The position numbers and the translations under genes are program-made. From positions 1 to 48,756 of the forward strand of contig DAIDLH010000029.1 of NCBI GenBank assembly GCA_027449605.1: a DNA stretch of 48,756 nt, in the 5' to 3' direction. Shown in pieces: positions 19,683 through 28,447 of this stretch (within the stretch, counting starts at the first letter, position 1; each line of letters opens with the position of its first letter). The notes below the pieces were generated by a model that ran no database searches, was not told where the DNA came from, and saw nothing but the letters and a program-made list of their open reading frames with translations. The DNA is from Candidatus Muproteobacteria bacterium. Its GTDB lineage: Bacteria > Pseudomonadota > Gammaproteobacteria > Acidiferrobacterales > Sulfurifustaceae.

Positions 19683-21873
19683 ATGGAAAAACCTGATCGG
19701 ATACTGGACCGGCCGAGTCGCGGACGCGAATCTGTGGCGGCGCCTGGCGCCGGGGCTCGGCGGCAGCAGCCTCGTCAGCCGGCTCCTCGGTTTGCTGATG
19801 CTCGGCGCCGTGGCGGTTTATCTGATCGTCAATATCGGTCTGTGGTGGACCTCCAGCCGGCTCATCGAGGACAACCTCGAGAAACAGGCGGTGCGCTGGC
19901 TGGCGGAACTGGACGAACTCGGAACCCCGCTTTACGCCTCGCGGGGCGGCCGGCAGATCGCGAACATCGACAAGCGCATCCGGCATTTCCCGGAAATCGC
20001 CTTCATCCGTTACTACGACGCCTCGGGCGGAAAGGTCCTCGGCGAGGCCGGCGATCTGCACGGCGCGGAAATCCCGCTGCTCAGGCCGGAACAGATGACG
20101 AGATTGCAGCAGCAACCCGCCGGGGCGGAAAGAAACTATCTGGTCGACCGGTCGCTCCTGGGCGGCGCCTACCTGCGGTTCATCTCGCCGATTCGCGTCA
20201 GATCGATACGCTCGGACGGGTTGCTCAATTTCAACCTCGACAGCGACAAGGCCGAGAACGAGAAAATCATCGGCTACATCGACCTCAGCATCGACTCGGG
20301 CTACTACAAGGAACAGATGATCCGCAGCATGGCCTCCGGCAGCCTGATCATCGCCGTGCTGCTGCTGTTCGCGCTGCTCCTGGGGCGCCGGATGATCCGG
20401 CGCGCGCTCGCGCCGCTGACCGAGCTGCAAATCCCGCTCGAGCGGCTGGCGCGCGGCGAGATCGACGTCGACGTGAAACTGGCGAAGGACCGGGAGATCG
20501 CGGTGATCGGCGAGGCGCTGAACACCACCATCCGCGCGCTGAAGGACCGCGACGAAACGCTGCGCAAGATGGCGGAAAGCGACCCGCTCACCGGTCTCGT
20601 GAACCGCAGCTGTTTCCTGCGCGAGCTGGAGACGGAAATCGAGCACGCCTCCCACGACGCCGTGGAAAGCGCCGCGTTTTTCATCGATCTCGACCAGTTC
20701 AAGTACATCAACGACACGCTCGGGCACGCCGCCGGCGACAAATTGCTGATCCGCGTCGCGGAGCTGTTGAAATCGCGGGTGCGCGACAGGGACGTGGTGT
20801 CGCGCTTCGGCGGCGACGAGTTCACGGTGCTGGCGCGCAGCGTTTCGCGCGAGGGCGCGGCGGACCTGGCGAACGCCTTCAACCAGATCATGCGCGACAT
20901 GCGTGTCTCGGAAGGCGACAAGATGTTCAGCGTGAACTGCAGCATCGGCATCGCCATGATCCGGCCCGGACGGTACACCGCCGCGGAAGTGCTGTCGCAC
21001 GCCGACATGGCCTGCTTCGAGGCCAAGTCGCACGGACGCAACCGTTACCAGATGTACGAGGAGCACGGCAAGGGCAAGAAGGAAATGGCCCAGGACATCG
21101 GCTGGTTCCAGCACATCAAGCAGATCATCGAGCAGGACCGCTTCCGCCTGGTCTATCAGCCGATCCTCAACGTGCTCAACCCCGACAAGGAATCCTACGA
21201 GGTGCTGCTGCGCATGCCGGGCCCGAACGGCGACCTGGTGCTGCCGTCGATTTTTCTGCCCGTGGCGCAGCGCTTCGGCCTGATGGCGGACATCGACCGC
21301 TGGGTGATCGTCCACGCCCTCAAGTCGCTGGCGGAGTTCCGCGCCGCCGGGCGCGACGTCGTCTTCTCGATCAATCTCTCGGGTCAGTCGCTGGAGGACG
21401 CCTCGATGCTGCAGCTGATCCGCGAACAGCTGGAACGCAACCGCGTCCCGCCGGGATGCGTGATCTTCGAGATCACCGAGCAGACCGCGATGCGTTACCT
21501 GGAGAAGGCGCAGCGCCTGATCCAGGGGCTGGTGGACATCGGCTGCCGCTTCGCGCTCGACGATTTCGGCACCGGCTTCAGTTCGTTCAGCTACCTCAAG
21601 CACCTGCCGGTGGAATTCATCAAGATCGACGGCTCGTTCGTCAAGAACATGGCGCGCAACACGATCGACGAAACCATGGTGCTTTCCATCATCCAGATCG
21701 CCCGCTCGCTCGGCAAGCAGACGGTCGCCGAGTTCGTCGGCGACGAAAAAACCGTCGCCATGCTCAAGGCGTCGGGCGTGGATTACCTGCAGGGGTTTTA
21801 CGTCGGAGCGCCGTCGGAACGGTTGCCGGCGAATCTGCGCGTGGTGTCGGATACGAAGAAGAACGCGGGCTGA
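19672..21873 (+). CDS. Membrane-bound diguanylate cyclase/phosphodiesterase (HAMP-GGDEF-EAL)
   Basis: The 733-residue protein has membrane helices at ~35-58 and ~222-240 enclosing a ~160-residue periplasmic sensor, a HAMP-like segment (~240-293), a GGDEF domain with an intact GGDEF at 380-384, and an EAL domain. The product-inhibition I-site RxxD is present (R371-D374), five residues upstream. The EAL signature is EVL (510-512), but other phosphodiesterase residues are visible (INLSGQSL, FEITEQTA, DDFGTGFS, IKIDGSFV, VAEFV, LQGFYVG), so both activities may be retained. It makes or breaks c-di-GMP in the cytoplasm. It is cotranscribed with the substrate-binding lipoprotein, probably from the sigma-54 promoter at 18616. 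Confidence 0.93.
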   Translation: MLREWKNLIGYWTGRVADANLWRRLAPGLGGSSLVSRLLGLLMLGAVAVYLIVNIGLWWTSSRLIEDNLEKQAVRWLAELDELGTPLYASRGGRQIANIDKRIRHFPEIAFIRYYDASGGKVLGEAGDLHGAEIPLLRPEQMTRLQQQPAGAERNYLVDRSLLGGAYLRFISPIRVRSIRSDGLLNFNLDSDKAENEKIIGYIDLSIDSGYYKEQMIRSMASGSLIIAVLLLFALLLGRRMIRRALAPLTELQIPLERLARGEIDVDVKLAKDREIAVIGEALNTTIRALKDRDETLRKMAESDPLTGLVNRSCFLRELETEIEHASHDAVESAAFFIDLDQFKYINDTLGHAAGDKLLIRVAELLKSRVRDRDVVSRFGGDEFTVLARSVSREGAADLANAFNQIMRDMRVSEGDKMFSVNCSIGIAMIRPGRYTAAEVLSHADMACFEAKSHGRNRYQMYEEHGKGKKEMAQDIGWFQHIKQIIEQDRFRLVYQPILNVLNPDKESYEVLLRMPGPNGDLVLPSIFLPVAQRFGLMADIDRWVIVHALKSLAEFRAAGRDVVFSINLSGQSLEDASMLQLIREQLERNRVPPGCVIFEITEQTAMRYLEKAQRLIQGLVDIGCRFALDDFGTGFSSFSYLKHLPVEFIKIDGSFVKNMARNTIDETMVLSIIQIARSLGKQTVAEFVGDEKTVAMLKASGVDYLQGFYVGAPSERLPANLRVVSDTKKNAG

Positions 21874-21888
21874 TGCCGCGGCGCCGGA

Positions 21889-22701
21889 CTAGTCCCCGGT
21901 CTTGTCCTTCTTGATCATGGCGTACGCCGAGTGGTTGTGGATGGATTCGAAGTTTTCCGATTCCACCACGTAGGCGTCGATACGATCGTCGGTGTTCAGT
22001 TTTGCGGCCACGTCGCGCACCATGTCTTCCACGAACTTGGGGTTCTCGTAGGCTTTTTCGGTGACGTATTTCTCGTCCGGCCGCTTCAGCAGGCCGTAGA
22101 GCTGGCAGCTCGCCTGGTTTTCCACCAGGTCGATCAGGTCCTCGATCCACACGAAGGTGTTGGTGCGCACCGTCAGCGTCACGTGCGAGCGCTGATTGTG
22201 GGCGCCGTATTCGGAAATTTCCTTGGAGCAGGGGCACAGGCTGGTGACCGGCACTACCACCTTGATCGTCATGACATCGCGGCCGCCGCGGACCTCGCCG
22301 ATGAACGCGACCTGGTAATCCATCAGGCTCTTCACGCCCGACACCGGCGCGGCCTTGTTGATAAAATACGGGAAGCTCATCTCGATGTGGCCGGTATTCG
22401 CTTCCAGGCGCCGGCTCATATCCACGAGCATGTCCTTGAACGACTCGACCGATATCTCCATGTCGTGGGAATTCAGGATTTCCACGAACCGCGACATGTG
22501 CGTGCCCTTGAAGTTGTGCGGCAGCTCGACGTACATGTTGAAGCTGGCGATGGTGTGCTGCACGCCCTGGGAGCGGTCCTTGACCAGCACCGGGTGGCGG
22601 ATGTCCTTGATGCCGACCTTGTCGATCGGCAGATGGCGCAGGTCCGGGCTGCTCTGAACGTCGGCGATTTCGACGGATTCGGTTTTGCTCTTCAGTTTCA
22701 T
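21889..22701 (-). CDS. folE2: GTP cyclohydrolase I type IB
   Basis: The 270-residue protein matches the FolE2 (COG1469) family, including [21 protein letters not shown] with the conserved metal-binding cysteine and [13 protein letters not shown]. It converts GTP to dihydroneopterin triphosphate, the first step of folate synthesis; unlike FolE it is not strictly zinc-dependent. The start is the ATG at 22701 (MKLKSKTES); an upstream TTG frame has no support. It lies 63 nt downstream of dxs on the same strand and converges with the GGDEF-EAL gene, 15 nt between stops. No folE is visible, and no zinc-responsive (Zur-like) site was recognised upstream. Confidence 0.95.
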   Translation of the reverse strand: MKLKSKTESVEIADVQSSPDLRHLPIDKVGIKDIRHPVLVKDRSQGVQHTIASFNMYVELPHNFKGTHMSRFVEILNSHDMEISVESFKDMLVDMSRRLEANTGHIEMSFPYFINKAAPVSGVKSLMDYQVAFIGEVRGGRDVMTIKVVVPVTSLCPCSKEISEYGAHNQRSHVTLTVRTNTFVWIEDLIDLVENQASCQLYGLLKRPDEKYVTEKAYENPKFVEDMVRDVAAKLNTDDRIDAYVVESENFESIHNHSAYAMIKKDKTGD

Positions 22702-22764
22702 TACGGGTCTCTCTACCTCATCAGCGGCCGCCAATGATGTAGTAGTTGAGTGATCCAGTCAAGA

Positions 22765-24657
22765 TTAGGCGGTTTCGCGCTGCGCCGGGCTTGCCGCCGG
22801 GACGTGCCGCAGAATCGTACGCCGGATGCCGGCGGCGTCCAATCCGCACTGCGCCAGCTGTTCGCGATGATCGCCGTGCTCGATGAAGCGGTCCGGCAAC
22901 CCGAGATTGACGACGCGCGTCGGGATCGCCGCCGCGGCCAGGCATTCGTTGACGGCGCCGCCGGCGCCGCCGGCGACCACGTTCTCCTCGATCGTGATGA
23001 GCACCTCATGCGTGCGCGCCAGCTCCCGCACCAGCTCCTCGTCCAGCGGTTTCACGAAACGCATATTGATCACGGTGGCGTTGAAGGCCGCGCCCGCTTC
23101 CAGCGCCGGCGCCAGCATGCTGCCGAAAGCGAGCAGGGCGATGCGCTGGCCCTCGCGCCGCACCTCGGCCTTGCCGATGGGCAGCGGCTGCAACGCCGGA
23201 TCGACCGCCACGCCCGGGCCGGCGCCGCGCGGGTAACGCACCGCCGCCGGACCGTCGAGCTGGAAGCCGGTGGTCAGCATCTGGCGGCACTCGTTCTCGT
23301 CCGCCGGCGCCATGACCGTCATGTTCGGCAGGCAGCGCAGATAGGAAAAATCGAAACTGCCGGCATGGGTCGCGCCGTCCGCGCCCACCAGTCCGGCGCG
23401 GTCGATCGCCAGCAGCACCGGCAGGTTCTGCAGGCAGATGTCGTGGATCAGCTGGTCGTAGCCGCGCTGCAGGAAGGTGGAGTAAATCGCCACCACCGGC
23501 TTCATGCCGTCGCAGGCGAGCCCGCCGGCGAAGGTCAGCGCGTGCTGCTCGGCGATGCCGACGTCGAAGTAGCGTGTCGGGAAACGTTCCGAGAACTGCA
23601 CCAGACCCGAACCCTCGCGCATCGCCGGCGTGACGCCGACCAGGCGCACGTCGCGCGCCGCCATGTCGCACAGCCAGTCGCCGAACACCTGCGTGTAGGT
23701 CTTGCCCGCGGGTTTTTTCTCCATCTTGCCGGTGGCCGGATCGAACGGCGTGACACCGTGGTACACGATGGGATCGCCCTCGGCCGGTTCGTAGCCCTTG
23801 CCCTTGCGCGTGACCACGTGCAGGAAGCGCGGACCCTTGAGGCCGCGCAGGTTGCGCAGCATGCGGATCAGTGCGTGCAGGTTGTGTCCGTCCACCGGTC
23901 CGAAATAGTTGAAGCCCATCTCCTCGAACAGCGTGCTCGGCATCACCATGCCCTTCATGTGTTCCTCGACGCGCTTGGCCAGTTCCCACATCGGCGGGAT
24001 CGTGGACAGCACGGTTTTGGAACCCTCGCGCATGTGGCTGTACACTTTGCCCGAGAGAATGCGCGCCAGATATTGCGACATCGCGCCGACGTTGGGCGAG
24101 ATCGACATGTCGTTGTCGTTGAGGATCACGAGCAGGTTCGCGTCCATGTTGCCGGCGTTGTTGAGCGCCTCGAACGCCTGGCCGCCGGAAAGCGCGCCGT
24201 CGCCGATCACCGCCAGCACCTGCCGGTCGGAGCCGGTGCGCGCCGCGGCCACCGCCATGCCGAGCGCGGCGCTGATCGAGGTGCTCGAGTGGCCGACGCC
24301 GAAGGTGTCGTACTCCGACTCCTCGCGGCGCGGAAAACCGGAGAGGCCGCCGGTCTGGCGCAGCGATCCCATGCGGCTGCGGCGCCCGGTCAGGATCTTG
24401 TGCGGATAGGTCTGGTGGCCCACGTCCCACACCAGCCGGTCTTCAGGCGTGTTGAACACGTAATGCAGCGCGATGGTCAGTTCCACCGTGCCCAGCCCCG
24501 CGGACAGGTGACCGCCGGTGCGCGACACGCTGCCGATCAGGAATTCGCGGATTTCCTGCGCGAGGGCGGGTAGATCGTCTTCCTTGAGCCGCCGCAGATC
24601 ATCCGGACCGTTGATAGTCTCGAGAAAACGGCGGGCAGGGGGGGATTTTTTGCTCAT
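22765..24657 (-). CDS. dxs: 1-deoxy-D-xylulose-5-phosphate synthase
   Basis: The 630-residue thiamine-diphosphate enzyme condenses pyruvate and glyceraldehyde-3-phosphate in the first step of the MEP isoprenoid pathway. Visible motifs are [23 protein letters not shown] (H123), the TPP-binding [18 protein letters not shown] (GDG at 152-154), [16 protein letters not shown] and [14 protein letters not shown]. The length is standard. It overlaps ispA by 4 nt, the xseB-ispA-dxs order common in gammaproteobacteria. Confidence 0.97.
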   Translation of the reverse strand: MSKKSPPARRFLETINGPDDLRRLKEDDLPALAQEIREFLIGSVSRTGGHLSAGLGTVELTIALHYVFNTPEDRLVWDVGHQTYPHKILTGRRSRMGSLRQTGGLSGFPRREESEYDTFGVGHSSTSISAALGMAVAAARTGSDRQVLAVIGDGALSGGQAFEALNNAGNMDANLLVILNDNDMSISPNVGAMSQYLARILSGKVYSHMREGSKTVLSTIPPMWELAKRVEEHMKGMVMPSTLFEEMGFNYFGPVDGHNLHALIRMLRNLRGLKGPRFLHVVTRKGKGYEPAEGDPIVYHGVTPFDPATGKMEKKPAGKTYTQVFGDWLCDMAARDVRLVGVTPAMREGSGLVQFSERFPTRYFDVGIAEQHALTFAGGLACDGMKPVVAIYSTFLQRGYDQLIHDICLQNLPVLLAIDRAGLVGADGATHAGSFDFSYLRCLPNMTVMAPADENECRQMLTTGFQLDGPAAVRYPRGAGPGVAVDPALQPLPIGKAEVRREGQRIALLAFGSMLAPALEAGAAFNATVINMRFVKPLDEELVRELARTHEVLITIEENVVAGGAGGAVNECLAAAAIPTRVVNLGLPDRFIEHGDHREQLAQCGLDAAGIRRTILRHVPAASPAQRETA

Positions 24658-25541
24658 TGGCGGCGTTCGATGATGAATCCGGCCAGCTCGGCCAATATAG
24701 CCCTATTATCCCCCAAAGCCGCGAGGCTTTCGAGAGCCTGTGCGTGCAGCGCTTTGGCGCGGGCTTTGGCCTCGGACAATCCCATCAGCAGCGGGTAAGT
24801 GGGTTTGCCGCGCGCCCGGTCGACCCCGGGTTTTTTCCCGAGCGTTTCCGTATTTCCTTCCACGTCCAGGATGTCGTCGGTGATCTGGAACGCCAGGCCG
24901 ATGGCGCGGCTGTAGTTTTCGAGCGCGGTCAGTTTTTCCGCGGCAACGTCCTCGCGCGCCAGCGCGCCCAGCAGAACCGAGGCGCGGATCAGCGCGCCGG
25001 TTTTGCGCAAATGCATGTCTTCGAGCTGCGGCAGCGCCAGCGTCTTGCCGCCGGAAGCGAGGTCGATCGCCTGGCCGCCGGCCATGCCCTGCGAGCCGGC
25101 GGCGTGCGCCAGGATCGCGATCATGCGCAGACGTTGCGCCGCGCTCAGCGCCGTTTCGTTGGCCAGAATCTCGAACGCGTACGACTGGAGCGCATCGCCG
25201 GCAAGCAGCGCCGTGGCCTGATCGAATGCCTTGTGACAGGTCGGCTTGCCGCGGCGCAGGTCGTCGTCGTCCATGCACGGCAGGTCGTCGTGCGCCAGCG
25301 AGTAGGCGTGGATCAGTTCGATCGCGCACGCCGGCGCATCGAGCGCGCCGTCCGGCGCGCCGACCGCCTCGCCGGCGGCGTACACCAGGCCGGCGCGCAC
25401 GCGCTTGCCGCCGCCGAGCGTGGCGTAACGCATGGCCGCGTGCAGAGGCGCGGGCGCTTGCGCGGCGGAGGGGAGGCGCGAATCCAGCGCGCGCTCCACG
25501 CGCGCCTGGAAACGTCCGAGACGATCGGCAAAAGATGACAA
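24654..25541 (-). CDS. ispA: Farnesyl diphosphate synthase (short-chain polyprenyl synthase)
   Basis: The 295-residue protein has the first aspartate-rich motif at D85-D86-x4-D91/D92 ([11 protein letters not shown]) and the second, DDILD, at 222-226, plus GGGKRVR and [11 protein letters not shown]. It condenses IPP with DMAPP and GPP to make FPP. The likely start is TTG at 25541, 7 nt after the xseB stop: the N terminus [18 protein letters not shown] aligns with IspA starts, while the next ATG lies 36 codons in. It is translationally coupled to dxs. Confidence 0.95.
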   Translation of the reverse strand: MSSFADRLGRFQARVERALDSRLPSAAQAPAPLHAAMRYATLGGGKRVRAGLVYAAGEAVGAPDGALDAPACAIELIHAYSLAHDDLPCMDDDDLRRGKPTCHKAFDQATALLAGDALQSYAFEILANETALSAAQRLRMIAILAHAAGSQGMAGGQAIDLASGGKTLALPQLEDMHLRKTGALIRASVLLGALAREDVAAEKLTALENYSRAIGLAFQITDDILDVEGNTETLGKKPGVDRARGKPTYPLLMGLSEAKARAKALHAQALESLAALGDNRAILAELAGFIIERRQ

Positions 25542-25548
25542 TGCAGGG

Positions 25549-25809
25549 CTACTCGTCTTCGTCTCGCAGCGGTTCGGCGACCAGTTCGCCGTTCTTGCTC
25601 ACCAGTTTTTCCACGCGCTGCTCGGCGTCCTTGAGGCCCTGCTGGCAGGCGCGCGTCAGTTCGATGCCGCGCTGGAACGACTTCAGCGCTTCTTCCAGCG
25701 TCTGTTCGCCGGATTCCATTTTTTCCACGATCTTCTCCAGCTCCGCGAGCGCGGTCTCGAAGTCGGGTTGGGTGCTGGATTTTTTCGCCACCGGGCCTCC
25801 GAAAGGCAT
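25549..25809 (-). CDS. xseB: Exodeoxyribonuclease VII small subunit
   Basis: The 86-residue helical protein matches XseB: FETALAELEKIVEKMESGEQTLEEALKSFQRGIEL followed by the AEQRVEKL region. It binds XseA to form the single-strand nuclease. The ATG at 25809 is chosen; two codons upstream is a TTG without benefit. It is the first gene of the xseB-ispA-dxs operon. Confidence 0.93.
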   Translation of the reverse strand: MPFGGPVAKKSSTQPDFETALAELEKIVEKMESGEQTLEEALKSFQRGIELTRACQQGLKDAEQRVEKLVSKNGELVAEPLRDEDE

Positions 25810-25870
25810 GTGCAAAGAAGGGTTAAGCTAACGCAATGCCGTCACGGGCGTCAATTTACCAGATTCCAGC

Positions 25871-25956
25871 AAAATCGGGGTCAGAGAGGGATTTTCTCCG
25901 GCACTGGCTTTCAATGAACATTGAGATCAGAAAATCCCTCTCTGACCCCGAATTTT
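25871..25956. repeat. Long inverted repeat with GGGGTCAGAGAGGG arms
   Basis: Arms 25871-25897 and 25929-25956 are reverse complements over 27 bases apart from one inserted A, separated by a 31-nt loop. The GGGGTCAGAG core resembles short palindromic elements often found near REP-associated transposases in proteobacteria (family knowledge, not verified here). It lies between divergent genes xseB and the cytochrome b fusion, so a terminator role is unlikely. Confidence 0.8.
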
Positions 25957-26041
25957 GCCGTTGACCTGAATCAAGGTTGCCGCATCGTCCGCCTGCTACG
26001 AATGGCGCCATTCGTGGACGTTCCGGGAGAAGTTTTTCGGC

Positions 26042-27970
26042 ATGCGATATTTACGTCTGGCCGGGCAGTGGCTGTTTCTGCGCCTGGAAAAAGTCTTCAA
26101 CGCGGTCTTCGGCGACCGGTTCAACCCGCTGTATCACCTCGGCGCGATCGCCTATTTCATGACCTGGGTGGCGGTGGCGACTGGCGTTTATCTGTACGCC
26201 TTCTTCGACACCGGCGTGAAGGAAGCCTACAACTCGGTCGAGCAGATCACGCGTCATCACTGGTATGTCGGACAGATCGTGCGCGGCCTGCACCGCTACG
26301 CTTCCGACGGCATGGTGCTGGCGATGGGCTTGCACCTGCTGCGCCACTTCGCGTTCGATCACTACCGCGGCTTCCGCTGGTTTTCCTGGATCACCGGCAT
26401 CGTCGTACTGGGGATGGTTTACGCCTCCGGCATCGTCGGCTTCATGCTGCCGTGGGACCGGCTGGCGCAGTTCGTCACCACCGCCACGGCCGAGTGGCTC
26501 GACTGGCTGCCGTTTTTCTCCGAGCCGATGGCGCGCAATTTCCTGCGCGAGGGCAGCGTCAACGACCGCCTGTTCTCGCTGCTGACGTTCATGCACATCG
26601 GCATTTCGCTGATCCTGCTGCTGGTGCTGTGGATCCACACGCAGCGCGTCGCCAAGGCCGAGACCAATCCGCCGCGCCGGCTGGCGGCGCCGTTGCTGCT
26701 CGCGCTCGTCGCGCTGACGTTGGTCTGGCCGGTGTGGAGCCAGGGGCAGGCGAATCTCGACACGGTGGTCACGAATCTCAAGCTCGACTGGTTTTATCTT
26801 GCGGCGTATCCGCTGATCTACGCCTGGTCGCCGAAGCAGCTGTGGTGGGTCGTGATCGGCGGCAGCGGATTGCTGGCGCTGTTGCCGTGGTTGCCGCCGC
26901 AACGCCGGCGCAAAGGCAAGGAATTCCAGATCACCGTCCGTCCCGGCGACGAGACGGTCGCGGTCAGGGCGGGCGAGACCATTCTCGAAACCGGCCTGCG
27001 CGCCGGCATCGCGCTGCCGTTCGAATGCCGCAGCGGCGGTTGCGGCGTGTGCAAGTGCGCCATCGTGCAGGGCACGGTGGATTACGGAGCGTATCAGGAG
27101 AGCGCGCTGACGGAGGAAGAGCGGCGCGCGGGCAAGGTGCTGATGTGCTGCGCCACGCCTTTGTCCGATCTCGATCTCGAATGCGACAACATCGGCGCGG
27201 TGCGCGACATCCCGATCCGCAGTTTCATGGCGCGGGTGGAGAACCTGCAACATCTTACAGACGACGTCATGCGCGTGCTGCTCAAGTCGCTCGATCCGGA
27301 GCCGATCCGGTTCCACGCCGGGCAGTACATCAATATCGTGCTCGAGGACCGCGAGCGACGCGCGTTTTCCTTCGCTACCGCGCCGCACGAATCCGAATCG
27401 ATCGAGCTGCACGTGAAGCTGGTGCCCGGGGGCGCGTTCACGACCTGGGTTTTCAATGCGATGCAGGAAGGCGACATGCTGCGCTGCGAGGGACCGCTGG
27501 GTTCGTTCTATCTGCACGAGGACAGCGACCGGCCGATCGTTTTCGTCGCCGGTTCCACCGGCTTCGCGCCGGTGAAGAGCATGGTCGAGTATGCGTTCCA
27601 CGCCGGCCTCAAGCGGCCGATGCATCTTTACTGGGGCGTGAAGACGCTCGCGGATTTTTACATGAAAGAATTGCCCGAGCGCTGGGCGCGCGAACACGAC
27701 CATTTCAAATTCATTCCGGTGCTGTCCGAGCCGGCGCCCGGCGATCACTGGACCGGACGCACGGGCACGGTGCACGAAGCCATTTTGCAGGATTTTCCGG
27801 ACATGGCCGGATGCGAGGTCTACGCCTGCGGTTCGGTGGGCATGGTCGAATCGGCGCATTCCGCGTTCCGGCAAAAGGGCATGGCCGAGGACCGCTGCTT
27901 CTCCGACGCGTTCAATTTCGCGCCGCATATCAAGGGGCAGGGCGGCGAAGTCGTACAAACGTCAAATTGA
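26042..27970 (+). CDS. Cytochrome b - [2Fe-2S] ferredoxin - flavin reductase fusion protein
   Basis: The 642-residue single chain has three modules. Residues ~1-290 are a cytochrome b/b6 N-terminal domain with two histidine pairs spaced 14 apart (H84/H98 and H185/H199) and the GFMLPWDRL motif. Residues ~294-388 are a plant-type [2Fe-2S] ferredoxin domain (C329, C334, C337 and C369 or C370). Residues ~390-640 are an FNR domain with RAFSFATAP for FAD and GSTGFAPVKSM and CGSVGM for the nicotinamide nucleotide. Electrons could flow NAD(P)H - FAD - [2Fe-2S] - heme b - quinone, or the reverse. ATG 26042 follows GGGAGAAG. It has no partner genes and no cytochrome c1/f or Rieske subunit nearby. Domain calls are firm; function is inference. 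Confidence 0.88.
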   Translation: MRYLRLAGQWLFLRLEKVFNAVFGDRFNPLYHLGAIAYFMTWVAVATGVYLYAFFDTGVKEAYNSVEQITRHHWYVGQIVRGLHRYASDGMVLAMGLHLLRHFAFDHYRGFRWFSWITGIVVLGMVYASGIVGFMLPWDRLAQFVTTATAEWLDWLPFFSEPMARNFLREGSVNDRLFSLLTFMHIGISLILLLVLWIHTQRVAKAETNPPRRLAAPLLLALVALTLVWPVWSQGQANLDTVVTNLKLDWFYLAAYPLIYAWSPKQLWWVVIGGSGLLALLPWLPPQRRRKGKEFQITVRPGDETVAVRAGETILETGLRAGIALPFECRSGGCGVCKCAIVQGTVDYGAYQESALTEEERRAGKVLMCCATPLSDLDLECDNIGAVRDIPIRSFMARVENLQHLTDDVMRVLLKSLDPEPIRFHAGQYINIVLEDRERRAFSFATAPHESESIELHVKLVPGGAFTTWVFNAMQEGDMLRCEGPLGSFYLHEDSDRPIVFVAGSTGFAPVKSMVEYAFHAGLKRPMHLYWGVKTLADFYMKELPERWAREHDHFKFIPVLSEPAPGDHWTGRTGTVHEAILQDFPDMAGCEVYACGSVGMVESAHSAFRQKGMAEDRCFSDAFNFAPHIKGQGGEVVQTSN

Positions 27971-28021
27971 GAACCTGCGGGGCGGAATAGCGACAGCGTA
28001 TTCCGCGGGATGTAACTCCAT
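27971..28021. other. Short spacer, nothing recognised
   Basis: This stretch separates the fusion gene from the first ~137-bp repeat element. GGCGGAATAGCGACAGCG and TATTCCGCGG contain a short inverted match (GGAATA/TATTCC) but no T-run, so no terminator is called. Confidence 0.5.
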
Positions 28022-28158
28022 TAGGGAACCTCTGATTAAGTCCGTTCGTGGTGAGCCTGTCGAACCATGAACGGACGAATCACCTGTTATTACGGTCTTT
28101 CCCGTTCACCCTTCGACAAGCTCAGGGCGAACGGGAGACTTAATCAGAGCTTCCTTAG
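28022..28158. repeat. ~137-bp palindromic element with terminal inverted repeats, copy 1
   Basis: The ends TAGGGAACCTCTGATTAAGT and (reverse complement of the other end) CTAAGGAAGCTCTGATTAAGT form ~20-bp imperfect terminal inverted repeats. Inside are two REP-like hairpins: GTCCGTTC...GAACGGAC and CCCGTTC...GAACGGG (with the common TTCGACAAGCTCAGGG core). The element is near-identical to those at 45716 and 48676; copy 1 lacks one T in the central TTATTTACGG. It has no coding capacity, so it is MITE- or BIME-like. Confidence 0.9.
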
Positions 28159-28414
28159 CTGAGTCCATAGCCTTCCGCTCGCATTGATCGCTCACCGTAA
28201 TGGTGCTAGGGTACGCGCGCCGCACTGGTATGGTGCAAGATTAGAAAAGTCACGGTTTTTTTCGTTCAAGACAATTTTCCCGCTTTGCTTCCGCGTTGCA
28301 CCGCTGCGCACACATTTCTCATGCGGTTCCGTCGTTTAATCGTTTTGTCATATTTCCCTGCCTTGTCCGTGGATATGAATGTACGGACTAGCATGAAATT
28401 TGCTTGGATTTACG
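28159..28414. other. AT-richer intergenic DNA, no gene seen
   Basis: About 250 bases without a credible coding frame. They include T-rich runs and a 6-bp inverted repeat GTCCGT...ACGGAC (28365-28370 / 28383-28388). The drop in GC compared with the left side suggests the start of acquired DNA. Confidence 0.5.
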
Positions 28415-28430
28415 CGAAAAAATTTTTTCG
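28415..28430. promoter_or_regulatory. Perfect 16-bp AT-rich palindrome upstream of PDC-sensor gene
   Basis: CGAAAAAATTTTTTCG is a perfect palindrome ending 17 nt before the chosen start at 28448. It could be an operator; no cognate regulator gene adjoins it. Confidence 0.3.
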
Positions 28431-28447
28431 TCAGGGAAATGACAACC

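Noticed and set aside
28022-28158. CRISPR array from the repeated ~137-bp sequences
   Set aside because: Copies are kilobases apart, palindromic and longer than CRISPR repeats; there are no regularly spaced short repeats and no cas genes.
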